Assembly: GCF_003412455.1 (NCBI RefSeq)
Contig: NZ_QTJU01000001.1
Coordinates: 992,001-1,056,000 of the forward strand
Direction: 5' to 3'
DNA: 64,000 nucleotides
Source of the DNA: Deminuibacter soli
GTDB lineage: Bacteria > Bacteroidota > Bacteroidia > Chitinophagales > Chitinophagaceae
The notes below the pieces were generated by a model. That model was not told where the DNA came from and did not search any database. It saw nothing but the letters and a program-made list of their open reading frames with translations. Made by a program: the position numbers and the translations under genes. Below are positions 8,925 through 18,527 of this stretch, piece after piece. Position 1 is the first letter of the stretch. Each line of letters begins with the position of its first letter.

Positions 8925-9512
8925 ATGTTCAATATTATTTTATTTGGCCCTCCCGGTAGCGGAAAAGGTACACAAAGTGAAAAATTAATTGCAAAATACG
9001 GTCTTAAGCACCTAAGCACAGGCGATTTGCTGCGCAGCGAAATTGCAGCCTCCACGCCGCTCGGCCTGGAAGCCAAAAATTTCATGGACAAAGGGCAGCT
9101 GGTACCCGACGAGGTAGTAATTGGCATGATCAGTTCTGCACTGGAAGCCAACCCGCAGGCCCAGGGCTTTTTATTCGACGGTTTTCCACGCACCGAAGCG
9201 CAGGCTGAAGCACTGGACAAACTGCTGAAATTGAACCAAACCGAAATTCACGTGGTACTGGCACTCGATGTGAGCGATGAAGAACTGGTAAAACGCCTGC
9301 TGAACAGGGGTCTCACCAGCGGCCGCTCAGACGATGCAGACGAAAAAGTGATCCGCGCAAGAATTGCCGAATACAACCTGAAAACAGCTGCTGTTGCCGC
9401 TTATTACAAAAAGTTCGACAAAGTAGTGCATATCAAGGGTGAGGGTACACTGGACGAAATATTCCAGCTGCTGAGCAACGAAGTAAACGGCCGCATGGCT
9501 GAAAAAGTATAG
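8925..9512 (+). CDS. adk: Adenylate kinase
   Basis: A 195-residue cytoplasmic enzyme for ATP + AMP to 2 ADP. P-loop FGPPGSGKGTQ at 7-17, AMP-binding STGDLLRSEI at 31-40, and FLFDGFPRTEAQA near 80-92. The LID is of the short, zinc-free type (LTSGRSDDADE), which agrees with the reduced length against the 214-residue E. coli enzyme. I chose the ATG at 8925 because the P-loop then starts at the usual distance; the frame opens 18 codons earlier. A TATATTTG element at 8893-8900 could be the -7 promoter box. Confidence 0.96.
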   Translation: MFNIILFGPPGSGKGTQSEKLIAKYGLKHLSTGDLLRSEIAASTPLGLEAKNFMDKGQLVPDEVVIGMISSALEANPQAQGFLFDGFPRTEAQAEALDKLLKLNQTEIHVVLALDVSDEELVKRLLNRGLTSGRSDDADEKVIRARIAEYNLKTAAVAAYYKKFDKVVHIKGEGTLDEIFQLLSNEVNGRMAEKV

Positions 9513-9537
9513 TTTATAACCTGACAAATCAACATAG

Positions 9538-9567
9538 ATCCCGCCCCTCACAAGGCGGGATTTTTTT
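9538..9567 (+). terminator. Terminator of adk
   Basis: ATCCCGCC pairs with GGCGGGAT around an 8-base loop, followed by seven T. Confidence 0.93.
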
Positions 9568-9675
9568 ATTTCCCTGTTTACCCGCTTGCTGTAAAATCGC
9601 CGCTTCCTGTACGTACACAACTTTTAATTCCTGCCTATTGTTTAAATTGTTTGTACAGCAATAGTTATCAACAAT

Positions 9676-10761
9676 ATGATGAAATTCCTGTTACCCGCAC
9701 TGCTTGTTTTGTATTCCGGCAGTGCCTGCGCGCAGCAAAAGTTCGATGCACCTGAATACCATGATATTCTTTTCCTGAATTTTAAAGCCATTGGCGATAC
9801 AGCCCACCAGCAATACAGTTTATTGAAAGGCAGCTACCGCCGCCTGATGCGCTCGCCCGAAGTTGGCCTGCACAATGTTTGTGAATTTTACATCCGCGAC
9901 AGCACGGCCATACTCAGCCTGCGTGGCACCATCAATAAAACCGAGAGCTGGCTGGAAAATTTTTACGCAGCCATGGTTTGTGCCAACGGCAGTTTACAGC
10001 TGAACGATTCAACCCGGTTCAATTACCAGCTGGCGCGGGATTCAACCGCTTATGTGCATGTTGGCTGGCTGGTAGGTTTAGGCTTTTTATCGCCCTACAT
10101 CCGCGAAGGCATGGATTCGCTTTTGCAGGCAGGCATACGGCACGTGGTTATCGCCGGTCATAGCCAGGGCGGTGCGCTTGCTTTTTTAACCACTTCTTAC
10201 GTGTATTACCTGTACCATGAAAAATATCCCGATCTGCAGCTAACTACTTACGCCAGCGCACCACCCAAACCCGGCAATATGTATTACACGTACGACCTGG
10301 ATTTTATCAGTCATGGCAATACATTCCGCGTGGTGAACACGGCAGACTGGGTGCCCGAAACGCCATTTTCCATTCAAACGCTGGACGATTACCGCCTGCC
10401 CAACCCGTTCTCAAACCCCAAGCCCACCATCCGCAAGCAGAAATTCCTGGTGCGGCTGGCGCTGAATCACATCTACAACAAAATGAAAAACGGCTCTGCT
10501 ACGGCCATGAAACGCTACCGCAAATACCTGGGCAGTATGATTTACAAGCAGGTTAAAAAAGCACAACCCCAGTTGCAGGAACCCGAGTACCGCTACAGCG
10601 TAAACTACAGTACAGCCGGCGTTCCCATTATATTGCCGGCCGATAGTGCATACCACAAAAACTTCGTGTTCAACGGCAGGAATGTATTCATTCACCATGG
10701 ATACAATGCCTATCAATACCTGCTGAAAGAGTATTTTCTTTCAAATGCTACCAATCGTTAG
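9676..10761 (+). CDS. Secreted lipase family (class 3-like) protein
   Basis: A 361-residue exported protein with a signal peptide ending near ACAQQ (residue 20). The nucleophile elbow GHSQGGAL places the catalytic serine at residue 163. The preceding WLVGLGFLSPYIREGMDSLL helix and the following TYASAPPKPGN block match class-3 lipases (alpha/beta hydrolase fold). An aspartate in NTADWVPETPF and a histidine near the C-terminus (NVFIHHGYN) could complete the triad. The substrate is presumably an acylglycerol or ester, not determined. It sits 18 bases upstream of paaZ, but paaZ may have its own promoter (TAGCTTTG at 10759-10766). Confidence 0.82.
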   Translation: MMKFLLPALLVLYSGSACAQQKFDAPEYHDILFLNFKAIGDTAHQQYSLLKGSYRRLMRSPEVGLHNVCEFYIRDSTAILSLRGTINKTESWLENFYAAMVCANGSLQLNDSTRFNYQLARDSTAYVHVGWLVGLGFLSPYIREGMDSLLQAGIRHVVIAGHSQGGALAFLTTSYVYYLYHEKYPDLQLTTYASAPPKPGNMYYTYDLDFISHGNTFRVVNTADWVPETPFSIQTLDDYRLPNPFSNPKPTIRKQKFLVRLALNHIYNKMKNGSATAMKRYRKYLGSMIYKQVKKAQPQLQEPEYRYSVNYSTAGVPIILPADSAYHKNFVFNGRNVFIHHGYNAYQYLLKEYFLSNATNR

Positions 10762-10766
10762 CTTTG
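10759..10766 (+). promoter_or_regulatory. Candidate -7 element for paaZ
   Basis: TAGCTTTG fits the Bacteroidota -7 consensus TAnnTTTG, 13 bases before the paaZ ATG and overlapping the lipase stop. No convincing -33 TTTG is visible. Confidence 0.35.
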
Positions 10767-10779
10767 TAAAAACAGCCAT

Positions 10780-12825
10780 ATGAAAATTGATAATTATGTT
10801 TTAGGCAGATGGATTCCCGGCGATGGTGAGGGGCAGGCATTGTATCATGCCGTAACAGGTAATACCATTGGCTTTGCCAGCACCAAAGGACTTGATTTCG
10901 GCGCTGTGCTGGATTACGGCAGAACAAAAGGCGGACAGGCTTTGCGTAAAATGACTTTCCCCGAACGCGGGCTGATGCTGCGCGCCCTGGCACTGCACCT
11001 GCGCGAACACCTTGATGAATTTTACAACATCAGCTACTGGTCGGGCGCAACCCGGGCAGACAGCTGGATAGATATAGAAGGCGGCATCGGCAACCTGTTT
11101 TCTTACGCTTCGCTGCGCCGCAAATTTCCCGACACACCTTATTGCCTGGATGGTGAAGCGCACCTGCTTGGCAAAGAAGGACAGTTTATGGGTCACCACC
11201 TGCTGGTGCCGCGCGAAGGAATAGCCATACACATCAATGCTTTCAATTTTCCTGTGTGGGGTATGCTCGAAAAAATTGCGGTAAACCTGCTGGCCGGTGT
11301 ACCCGCGGTAGTAAAGCCTGCTACGGTAACATCTTATCTTACCGCAGCAGTAATGCAACGCATCGTATCGTCGGGCATTTTGCCGGAGGGCGCAGTACAG
11401 CTGCTTTGCGGTTCTGCAGGCGATTTGCTGAATCATGTGCAATCGCAGGACGTCATCACATTCACCGGGTCGGCCTCTACCGGGCGCCAGCTGAAAGCAC
11501 ACCCGCGTGTACTGGATGAAAGCGTGCCGTTTAACATGGAAGCCGATTCGCTCAACTGCATTGTGCTTGGCAACGATGTTACACCCAATATGCCTGAGTG
11601 GGATATTTTTATTAAAGAAGTGCGCCGCGAAATAACCGTGAAATGCGGGCAGAAGTGTACTGCCATCCGGCGCATTTTTGTGCCGCAGCATTTGCTGGAA
11701 GATGTGCAGATTGCCCTGGGCAAAGCCCTTGCACAAACCACTATCGGCAACCCGCTGAACGAAAAAGTACGCATGGGCTCGCTGGCAGGCATGGCCCAGC
11801 GCGAAGAGGTAAAGGCCCAGGTGCAGAAGCTGCTGGCCTCCTCGCAAATTGTATATGGTGCGCTGGACAGTGTTGAATTAATTGACGCAGATGCCAGCAA
11901 AGGTGCTTTTATAAGCCCGCTGCTGCTGCTGAACACCCAACCCCTTCACAGCCCGGCAGTACACGAAGTAGAAGCATTTGGCCCGGTGGCAACACTAATG
12001 CCTTACCACGATATGCAGGAAGCCATTACCTTATCGCGCATGGGCAAAGGCTCACTGGTAAGCTCTGTTGTAACAGCCTCAGATAACATTGCGCGCGATT
12101 ACGTACTGGGCGCAGGTGCCTACCACGGCCGCATATTGGTGCTTAACCAAACATCGGCCAAAGAAAGCACCGGGCACGGTTCTCCCCTGCCGTTACTGGT
12201 ACATGGCGGCCCCGGCCGCGCTGGCGGCGGTGAAGAAATGGGCGGGATACGCGGGGTAAAACATTATATGCAGCGCGTGGCTGTACAAGGCTCGCCTACA
12301 ACCCTTACTGCCATTAGCCAGGTATACCAGCCGGGTGCGCAACAAACAGAACACCCGGTTCATCCTTTTCAACGTTACTTTGAAGACCTGCAGCCCGGCG
12401 ATACGCTGGTAACCGGTAAACGTACCGTTACCGAAGCAGACATCAGCAATTTCGCCAACCTTAGCTGGGACCATTTTTATGCCCATATTGATCATACTTC
12501 GCTGGAAGGCACTTTGTTTGAAAAGCCTGTTGCACATGGTTACTTTATACTCAGTGCAGCAGCGGGCTTATTTGTAGATGGTAAAAAAGGGCCGGTACTG
12601 CTCAACTATGGTATTGATGAACTGCGTTTTACCAAACCTGTTTATGCAGGCACCACCATACAGGTACACTTAACCGTAAAAGAAAAAATAAACCAGCAGA
12701 AAAAAGTGCCGGAAGACATTGCCAAAGGCATTGTAAAATGGCAGGTTCAGGTAACAGATCAAACCGGTGAAACCGTTGCCATCGCAACCATTTTAACCAT
12801 GGTTGCAAAAAAAGAAAACACCTGA
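10780..12825 (+). CDS. paaZ: Bifunctional PaaZ: oxepin-CoA hydrolase / semialdehyde dehydrogenase
   Basis: A 681-residue fusion that matches full-length PaaZ. Residues 1-520 are an aldehyde dehydrogenase: [20 protein letters not shown] near 155-175, [11 protein letters not shown] near 228, and the catalytic cysteine Cys293 in KCGQKCTA. Residues 530-675 are a MaoC-like hydratase with the signature [13 protein letters not shown]. In the phenylacetate pathway PaaZ opens the oxepin-CoA ring (hydratase) and oxidises the resulting aldehyde with NADP+. Other paa genes (paaABCDE, paaK, paaJ) are absent from the window, so the rest of the pathway must be elsewhere. An enoyl-CoA hydratase relative follows. 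Confidence 0.95.
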   Translation: MKIDNYVLGRWIPGDGEGQALYHAVTGNTIGFASTKGLDFGAVLDYGRTKGGQALRKMTFPERGLMLRALALHLREHLDEFYNISYWSGATRADSWIDIEGGIGNLFSYASLRRKFPDTPYCLDGEAHLLGKEGQFMGHHLLVPREGIAIHINAFNFPVWGMLEKIAVNLLAGVPAVVKPATVTSYLTAAVMQRIVSSGILPEGAVQLLCGSAGDLLNHVQSQDVITFTGSASTGRQLKAHPRVLDESVPFNMEADSLNCIVLGNDVTPNMPEWDIFIKEVRREITVKCGQKCTAIRRIFVPQHLLEDVQIALGKALAQTTIGNPLNEKVRMGSLAGMAQREEVKAQVQKLLASSQIVYGALDSVELIDADASKGAFISPLLLLNTQPLHSPAVHEVEAFGPVATLMPYHDMQEAITLSRMGKGSLVSSVVTASDNIARDYVLGAGAYHGRILVLNQTSAKESTGHGSPLPLLVHGGPGRAGGGEEMGGIRGVKHYMQRVAVQGSPTTLTAISQVYQPGAQQTEHPVHPFQRYFEDLQPGDTLVTGKRTVTEADISNFANLSWDHFYAHIDHTSLEGTLFEKPVAHGYFILSAAAGLFVDGKKGPVLLNYGIDELRFTKPVYAGTTIQVHLTVKEKINQQKKVPEDIAKGIVKWQVQVTDQTGETVAIATILTMVAKKENT

Positions 12826-12986
12826 CCAATGGGTAACAACTGCTGGAACAAGCGTATGCCAGGTGCTGCCAAAACAATTTGTAACAAGGCTGATTTACAG
12901 GTGTTTTTAACAACCATCTTACCTGTTTCTGCTTTAACTTTATACACGACCTAATATTCTGTTTCATTCCTTTAACCTTATTAGCC

Positions 12987-13769
12987 ATGACTGTGGACAG
13001 TACCAATAATACACAGACCGGATATGTTCGCTCAGAAATTCACAGCAACATCGCGACCATAGAATTTTTTCATCCGCAAAGCAATTCGCTGCCCGGAAAA
13101 TTACTCAGCGAACTGGCCCATGCCATTACCAGTGCCGGCAACAATCCCAACGCTCATGTAATTGTGCTGCGCGCTGCCGGTGACGGCGCTTTTTGTGCAG
13201 GCGCATCGTTTCACGAGCTGGCAGCTGTTGAAACCGAACAGCAGGGCGCACAGTTTTTCAGCGGGTTTGCACATGTAATTAATGCCATGCGCAAATGCCC
13301 TAAGTTTATTATTGCACGCATACATGGCAAATGTGTGGGTGGCGGCGTTGGTATTGCTGCTGCAGCAGATTATGCCATTGCACTGGAAGGCGCTGAAATA
13401 AAACTCAGCGAATTATCCATCGGCATCGGCCCCTTTGTAATAGGGCCTGCTGTTGAACGCAAAATGGGCTTGTCTGCCTTCAGCCAGCTTGCCATTGATG
13501 CCAGCATGTGGCGCAACGGCGACTGGGCAAGACGCAAGGGCTTGTATGCAGAGCTGCACCCAACACTTGAAAGCATGGAAGAATCTATTTCACGCCTCAG
13601 CCACAACCTTTCGCACAGCAGCCCTGTTGCAATGGCCGAACTGAAAAAAAGCTGCTGGCACGATACGGATCATTGGGATCACCTGTTGCATGAGCGTGCA
13701 GTAGTAAGTGGCAAACTGGTGTTAAGCCAGTACGCCAAAGATGCCATCCATCAATTTAAACAAAAATAA
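12987..13769 (+). CDS. Enoyl-CoA hydratase/isomerase family (PaaF/PaaG-like)
   Basis: A 260-residue crotonase-fold protein. The oxyanion-hole region AFCAGASFHEL is near residue 69-79 and the second conserved block GKCVGGGVGIAAAADYAIAL near 113-132. The acid residue of the LSELSIGIGPFV segment fits the second catalytic glutamate of hydratases, while the first glutamate position carries glycine (GVGIA), as in some isomerases. With paaZ immediately upstream (161-bp gap), a role in phenylacetyl-CoA or related acyl-CoA beta-oxidation is plausible. A hydratase such as methylglutaconyl-CoA hydratase cannot be excluded. Confidence 0.8.
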   Translation: MTVDSTNNTQTGYVRSEIHSNIATIEFFHPQSNSLPGKLLSELAHAITSAGNNPNAHVIVLRAAGDGAFCAGASFHELAAVETEQQGAQFFSGFAHVINAMRKCPKFIIARIHGKCVGGGVGIAAAADYAIALEGAEIKLSELSIGIGPFVIGPAVERKMGLSAFSQLAIDASMWRNGDWARRKGLYAELHPTLESMEESISRLSHNLSHSSPVAMAELKKSCWHDTDHWDHLLHERAVVSGKLVLSQYAKDAIHQFKQK

Positions 13770-13811
13770 CAACGGTATATTCACTACTATTGCGCCAAAC
13801 GCAATAGCTGC

Positions 13812-14447
13812 ATGATCAACTGTTTCAGCGGCGATACACTTCCTGCACAGTGCGATAAGCTCGCCCGGCAGCATAAGGTGTTTGCCGGTATTATTAAGGC
13901 GTACGGCTATCCTCCTTTCTGGAGCCGTACGCCTTCTTTTGCTACCCTGGTGCACATTATTTTAGAGCAACAGGTATCCCTCGCCTCTGCCAAAGCTGCA
14001 TTTTTAAAACTCCAGGAAAAAACGGGGCATATAACGCCGGCTGCATTACTGGCATTAACAGATGAGGAAATGCGTGCCTGTTACTTCAGCAGGCAAAAAA
14101 CCGGGTATGCGCGTGCACTTGCCCAGGCGGTACTGAATAATAGCTTACAACTGGAAACATTGCCCTTATTAAATGATGAGGATGTACGCAAACAGCTCAC
14201 AGCCATTAAAGGCATAGGCAACTGGACGGCCGATGTGTTTTTGATGATGACCCTGCACCGCACAGATTGTTTTCCCGGCGGAGATATTGCCTTACTGGCC
14301 AGCGTACGCGAAAACCTGTCCCTGCCTGCATCTGCCACAAAAGATGAAATTCTGTCTATCGCAACAGCATGGAGCCCGCTGCGCACAGTGGCAGCATTTA
14401 TGTTATGGCATGCCTATATTGAAAAGAGAGGTATCAAAATTAATTAG
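13812..14447 (+). CDS. HhH-GPD DNA glycosylase (AlkA-like 3-methyladenine glycosylase)
   Basis: A 211-residue base-excision repair glycosylase. The helix-hairpin-helix reads LTAIKGIGNWTADVFLMM (about residues 131-148) and the catalytic aspartate follows in CFPGGDIALL. An upstream ILEQQVSLASAKAAF helix is typical of AlkA/MPG2-type enzymes, which excise alkylated purines. It lacks the N-terminal TBP-like domain of E. coli AlkA (282 residues), and there is no iron-sulfur cysteine cluster. The start ATG lies 42 bases after the enoyl-CoA hydratase stop, so co-transcription is possible; a terminator follows at 14453. Confidence 0.88.
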   Translation: MINCFSGDTLPAQCDKLARQHKVFAGIIKAYGYPPFWSRTPSFATLVHIILEQQVSLASAKAAFLKLQEKTGHITPAALLALTDEEMRACYFSRQKTGYARALAQAVLNNSLQLETLPLLNDEDVRKQLTAIKGIGNWTADVFLMMTLHRTDCFPGGDIALLASVRENLSLPASATKDEILSIATAWSPLRTVAAFMLWHAYIEKRGIKIN

Positions 14448-14452
14448 GAAAG

Positions 14453-14508
14453 GAGATCGCAGCCGCTCCCTTAATACGGGGAACGGCTGTAGACCAGATC
14501 TCTTTTTT
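14453..14508 (+). terminator. Two-tier terminator hairpin
   Basis: An outer stem GAGATC/GATCTC encloses an inner stem CAGCCG/CGGCTG, and six T follow. It closes the glycosylase transcript. Confidence 0.8.
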
Positions 14509-14592
14509 GCAGCAACGGCCTTAGGTAAATCACTGCTGCCTGCACAGCAAGCAGCAGGTTATTTACAAAACCGCTTATTTAAAACAGTAGGT

Positions 14593-15240
14593 TTAAAGGT
14601 CATCATACGTGTACAGGCTATCCATTTCTGCGCCTGGCTCCATTTCAAATACAGGGTTAATTACACCGTCTTTCAGGCCATATACCCAGCCATGCAGCTG
14701 CGGGCGCTGCTCGTGTTTCCATGCTTTTTGTATGATGGAAGTTTTGGCCAGGTGTATTACCTGCTCTTTTACATTCAGCTCCACCAGCCTGTCTGCACGT
14801 TTGCCCATATCAGGAATGGCATCCAGCTCGTCTTTATACAAACGGTATACGTCTTTGATATTGCGCAGCCACATATTCAGCACAGCGCCGAAATTGTGGT
14901 TGCTCATCGATGCTCTTACACCACCGCAGTTGTAGTGGCCGCAAACAATTACATGTTTTACCTTCAGGTGGTTTACTGCATAATCCAGTACGCTAAACAT
15001 GTTCACATCGGTATGCACAACCAGGTTAGCCACATTGCGGTGTACAAATATTTCACCGGGCTGTGTGTTGGTAATCCTGTCTGCCGGCACACGGCTGTCG
15101 CTGCAGCCTATCCATAAAAATTCAGGCGTTTGAATTTCAGACAGGCGGTTAAAATAATCCGGGTCTTCATGTACCTTTTCCTGTGCCCATGCCTTGTTTT
15201 CCAATAATAACTTTTCGTAAGAGGTAAGTGACGATTTCAT
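14593..15240 (-). CDS. Beta-class carbonic anhydrase
   Basis: A 215-residue beta-carbonic anhydrase interconverting CO2 and bicarbonate. Zinc ligands are Cys46 (WIGCSDSR), His102 and Cys105 (CGHYNCGG), with the Asp48/Arg50 dyad of active enzymes. I chose the ATG at 15240 (KSSLTSYEKLL) because the upstream 21 codons look untranslated. The gene lies 117 bases downstream of the SulP transporter on the same strand, so the two are probably one transcript: the transporter moves bicarbonate or another anion, and the enzyme balances it with CO2 for carboxylation or pH control. Confidence 0.95.
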   Translation of the reverse strand: MKSSLTSYEKLLLENKAWAQEKVHEDPDYFNRLSEIQTPEFLWIGCSDSRVPADRITNTQPGEIFVHRNVANLVVHTDVNMFSVLDYAVNHLKVKHVIVCGHYNCGGVRASMSNHNFGAVLNMWLRNIKDVYRLYKDELDAIPDMGKRADRLVELNVKEQVIHLAKTSIIQKAWKHEQRPQLHGWVYGLKDGVINPVFEMEPGAEMDSLYTYDDL

Positions 15241-15357
15241 TAATCTTTGTTTTTTGTAACAGCCTTTCGGTTGTTGTGCTTGCCATAATGAGATTCCAAT
15301 CATTCATTCGCTCAAAGCTTCACCGCTTACCAAAGTTACAAACAGATCGTGAAGTTA

Positions 15358-16923
15358 CTATATTGCCACTGCCTGACCTGGCAATTTAATAAGCCGGTGC
15401 ATGGGTTTTGCTTCACTTTTGCGCAGCTCAACCCGTATTTTTTTAAGGGGTGCATGTTGCATAAATTCGTTGATTACGTCAATGATATCTTTGTCGATAA
15501 AATCGGCACGCGATGCATCGATCATAATGTACGAATTCGCCGGTACTTCTTCCAGCTTGTTTTTAATGAGCGACTTGTTTAAAAAAGACACATCTTTCCG
15601 CAACCTGAACAGGAATTTATTTTCATCACGTACCACAAACACTGATGAGCGGAAGTTGCTGCGCAGCATAAAATACAAACCTACTACAATGCCAACCACA
15701 ATGCCTTTCAGCAAATCGGTAAATAAAATGGCTGCAATGGTAACCACAAAAGGAATAATCTGGTCGATCCCTTTTTTATACAACGCAATAAATAACTGCG
15801 GCTTAGCCAGTTTATAGCCGGTTAAAATCAAAATGGCTGCCAGGGCTGCATTGGGTATCAGATTTAAAACGGGCGCAATAAAGAGCACACACAATAGCAA
15901 CAATACACCATGACCAATTGTTGCCATTTTTGATTTTGCACCGGCATTTACATTAGCCGAGCTGCGAACAATAACCGAAGTAACAGGCAAACCGCCCAGC
16001 AATCCGCTGATCATATTGCCTGTTCCCTGCGCCAGCAATTCACGATTGGTAGGCGTAACCCTTTTGTAGGGGTCCAGCTTGTCAATGGCTTCAATACTCA
16101 GCAGGGTTTCAAGACTGGCCACAATGGCCAGTGTAACACCCGTGGTAATAACATGCGCGTTGCTGAACAGTGATGCAAAATCGGGCATGGTAAAAAAGCC
16201 CAGGAAATCAGACGGCTTTTCTGCTACCGGCAAATGCACCAGGTGTTTGTCGCCGACTACAAGTTGTGGTGCGGCATTCATAAACAGCATATTCATTAAA
16301 ATACCTGCGGCTACCACAATCAGCGGTGCAGGTACCAGTTTCAATACGCGGTTGTGTTTAAACAGTTTTGTTTCCCACAACAGGATAATGCCTACAGATA
16401 CCAGCCCTATGATTACTGCACCGGGTGTAAGCGCGCGCAGCGCATGGGTAATGCCGCTGAAGGTGTTTTCCGATGCATTGCTGAAGCTTTCGTCGCCGAT
16501 ATAATCTTTGTCGTACCCCACCAGGTGAGGTATCTCTTTTAAAATCAGTATCAGGCCAATGGCAGCCAGCATTCCTTTAATAACGGCATTGGGAATAAAA
16601 TCGCCAATGATACCGGCTTTTAACAGTCCCAGTACAATTTGCAGCGCGCCGGCAATTACTACAGCTACCAGGAACGACTGGTAGGGCATCTGCAGTAATG
16701 CCGCGGCTACAATGGCCGTAAGGCCAGCTGCAGGCCCGGCTACACTCAATTGCGATTTGCTGAGCAAACCAATCGAAATACCACCCACCATCCCGGCGAT
16801 GATACCCGAAAACAATGGTGCACCGGAAGCCTGAGCCACGCCCAAACACAATGGTAATGCTACCAGGAACACAACTATAGATGCGGGTATGTCGTACCCC
16901 GCATTAGAGAAAAACTTTTTCAT
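15358..16923 (-). CDS. SulP/SLC26-family anion (likely bicarbonate) transporter
   Basis: A 521-residue inner-membrane protein with about 10-12 hydrophobic segments from residue 10 to 410. Near the N-terminus PASIVVFLVALPLCLGVAQA and SVAGPAAGLTAIVAA match SulP signatures. The last about 100 residues form a shortened STAS-like domain (YIMIDASRADFIDKDIIDVI). The family moves sulfate, bicarbonate, chloride or carboxylates. Adjacency to a beta-carbonic anhydrase, a pairing known from many bacteria, favours bicarbonate, but the substrate is not proven by sequence. Confidence 0.9.
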   Translation of the reverse strand: MKKFFSNAGYDIPASIVVFLVALPLCLGVAQASGAPLFSGIIAGMVGGISIGLLSKSQLSVAGPAAGLTAIVAAALLQMPYQSFLVAVVIAGALQIVLGLLKAGIIGDFIPNAVIKGMLAAIGLILILKEIPHLVGYDKDYIGDESFSNASENTFSGITHALRALTPGAVIIGLVSVGIILLWETKLFKHNRVLKLVPAPLIVVAAGILMNMLFMNAAPQLVVGDKHLVHLPVAEKPSDFLGFFTMPDFASLFSNAHVITTGVTLAIVASLETLLSIEAIDKLDPYKRVTPTNRELLAQGTGNMISGLLGGLPVTSVIVRSSANVNAGAKSKMATIGHGVLLLLCVLFIAPVLNLIPNAALAAILILTGYKLAKPQLFIALYKKGIDQIIPFVVTIAAILFTDLLKGIVVGIVVGLYFMLRSNFRSSVFVVRDENKFLFRLRKDVSFLNKSLIKNKLEEVPANSYIMIDASRADFIDKDIIDVINEFMQHAPLKKIRVELRKSEAKPMHRLIKLPGQAVAI

Positions 16924-17149
16924 TCGATTACAGGTTGAACGGTTACAACACGTGCATGCCGCAGCATGTACAGTTGTTTGCCGTAATAAGGTAAAATTGA
17001 TGATTGCAGTAGTAATGGCAGCCTGTGCATCGATGCCATTCAGTTAATATCCCGCGCGCAAATACCTGTAAAAGTGCGCAGAATGCCTTAACCCAATAAC
17101 ATTGGCGGGTAATTACTGCCGGTAAAATAGCATTTGATCAGAGGGCTGT

Positions 17150-17446
17150 TTAAGCCATATTAGGTGGCGGACAATGAATGTCGCCTGCGTGTGCAGCGGG
17201 AAGTTCTGTATCGAAATGAATGAATTGGCGTTTGTGATAGCCGCTGATGCTCTCTATGGTATAGCCTGGCACCAGGAAGCTGTCGTTACCGAAGGGATCA
17301 GATTTTGCGAAGTCCTTGCCAATATCATGCGGCAACTCTTCTGTCATTTGGCTGCTGCTCAAAATTCTGCCTATCTGCCGTACAGGCAGCATCTGCGTGG
17401 TAAGCACCAGCAGACAGAATAGTGTGAGAATTTGTTTCAGCTTCAT
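17150..17446 (-). CDS. Small exported protein of unknown function
   Basis: A 98-residue protein. Residues 1-20 (LKQILTLFCLLVLTTQ) look like a signal peptide or membrane anchor. It continues with MLPVRQIGRILSSSQMTEEL and ends in a HCPPPNMA tail with one cysteine. I recall similar short proteins with a QMLP...GRxLxSxQMTEE pattern in other Chitinophagaceae, but I know no function. I chose the ATG at 17446 over one six codons upstream. It is isolated between fabG and the SulP gene on the same strand. Confidence 0.7.
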   Translation of the reverse strand: MKLKQILTLFCLLVLTTQMLPVRQIGRILSSSQMTEELPHDIGKDFAKSDPFGNDSFLVPGYTIESISGYHKRQFIHFDTELPAAHAGDIHCPPPNMA

Positions 17447-17546
17447 GTTTAACAAAAATAACAATCACAACTATAATATACAAAACATGTGGCAGGTTTA
17501 ACAAAAACATGACGTGGCTTTAATTTGAGGTAAGTGCCTGCACAAG

Positions 17547-17574
17547 AACAGCCGGTTTCAATGAACCGGCTGTT
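17547..17574 (-). terminator. Terminator of fabG
   Basis: AACAGCCGGTT pairs with AACCGGCTGTT, about 30 bases after the fabG stop on the minus strand. Confidence 0.75.
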
Positions 17575-17604
17575 ATAAAAATCATATTGCTGAATTAAGC
17601 TATA

Positions 17605-18360
17605 TTAAATATTCAACCCGCCGCATACGCTCAGTACCTGGCCGGTAATATAGGAGCTCATGCCAGAGGCCAGGAACAGCGTGGCATCTGCAATCTCTTC
17701 ACCCTTGCCAAAACGGCCGAGCGGTATTTTTTTCAGGAACTCTTCTGCGCCTGCACCTTCTTTGAGGTAATGCGTCATATCGGTTTCAACAAAACCGGGA
17801 GCAATGGCATTGCAACGCACATTGCGGCTGCCCAGCTCCAGCGCTACCGATTTGGTAAAGCCGATGATGCCTGCTTTGGAAGCTGCATAGCTTGCCTGGC
17901 CTGCATTACCGCGTACCCCTACAATAGAGCTCATGTTAATGATGCTGCCTGCTTTGGCTTTCATCATGGGACGGATTACCTGTTTGGTCATGTTGTACAC
18001 GCTTTTCAGGTTTACGTCAATTACTTCATCCCATTGCTCGGGCGACAGGCGCAGCAACAGGTTATCTTTACTGATGCCTGCGTTGTTTACGCATACATCA
18101 ACCGTTCCAAACTCTTTTACCACATCGCTTACAAATGCTTCACAGGCTGCAAAATCAGCTGCATTGCTTTGATAAGCTTTGGCTTTAACACCCAGGCCGG
18201 CGAGTTTTGTTTCCAGCGCAGCGGCCTTGTCGGCACTGCTGCTGCTTACAAATGTAAACGCTACATTGGCGCCATGCTCAGCCAGTTTAAGGGCAATGGC
18301 TTCACCAATTCCGCGTGCGGCACCGGTTACAATGCATACTTTACCATCAAGTAATTTCAT
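17605..18360 (-). CDS. fabG: 3-oxoacyl-ACP reductase
   Basis: A 251-residue short-chain dehydrogenase. It has the NADP-binding TGAARGIG at 12-19, NNAG near 92-95 and the catalytic Ser144/Ser145, Tyr158, Lys162 set (SSIVG, QASYAASKAG). The C-terminal GxxETDMT and SSYITGQVLSVCGG blocks are typical of FabG, which reduces 3-oxoacyl-ACP in fatty-acid elongation. I chose the ATG at 18360; an in-frame TTG two codons upstream is less likely. fabF lies elsewhere in the window, so the genes are not clustered. Confidence 0.9.
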   Translation of the reverse strand: MKLLDGKVCIVTGAARGIGEAIALKLAEHGANVAFTFVSSSSADKAAALETKLAGLGVKAKAYQSNAADFAACEAFVSDVVKEFGTVDVCVNNAGISKDNLLLRLSPEQWDEVIDVNLKSVYNMTKQVIRPMMKAKAGSIINMSSIVGVRGNAGQASYAASKAGIIGFTKSVALELGSRNVRCNAIAPGFVETDMTHYLKEGAGAEEFLKKIPLGRFGKGEEIADATLFLASGMSSYITGQVLSVCGGLNI

Positions 18361-18427
18361 GTACAACAGATTTTTTATTTGGTTAAACCCCGTTCAGCGG
18401 GGCAGGGTATACCATTTTCAGATGCGG

Positions 18428-18459
18428 CAAATGTAGTGCTAAAGGCTTGCATGTAGCAA
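18428..18459 (-). promoter_or_regulatory. Candidate fabG promoter
   Basis: On the minus strand TTG, 21 bases, then TACATTTG, matching the Bacteroidota -33/-7 pattern. Between it and the start codon a small hairpin (CCCCG/CGGGG at 18388-18402) lies in the leader; it may be the terminator of the upstream gene or a leader element. Confidence 0.5.
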
Positions 18460-18527
18460 CGCAACCGGTAAAACTTAACAGGAGAAAATGGATGAACAAT
18501 ACAAACGGCTGTTCAAAAAGCCCGGCA

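Noticed and set aside
10801-11847. 348-codon minus-strand ORF over paaZ
   Set aside because: Antisense shadow; no domain.
17770-18354. 194-codon plus-strand ORF over fabG
   Set aside because: Antisense shadow of fabG.
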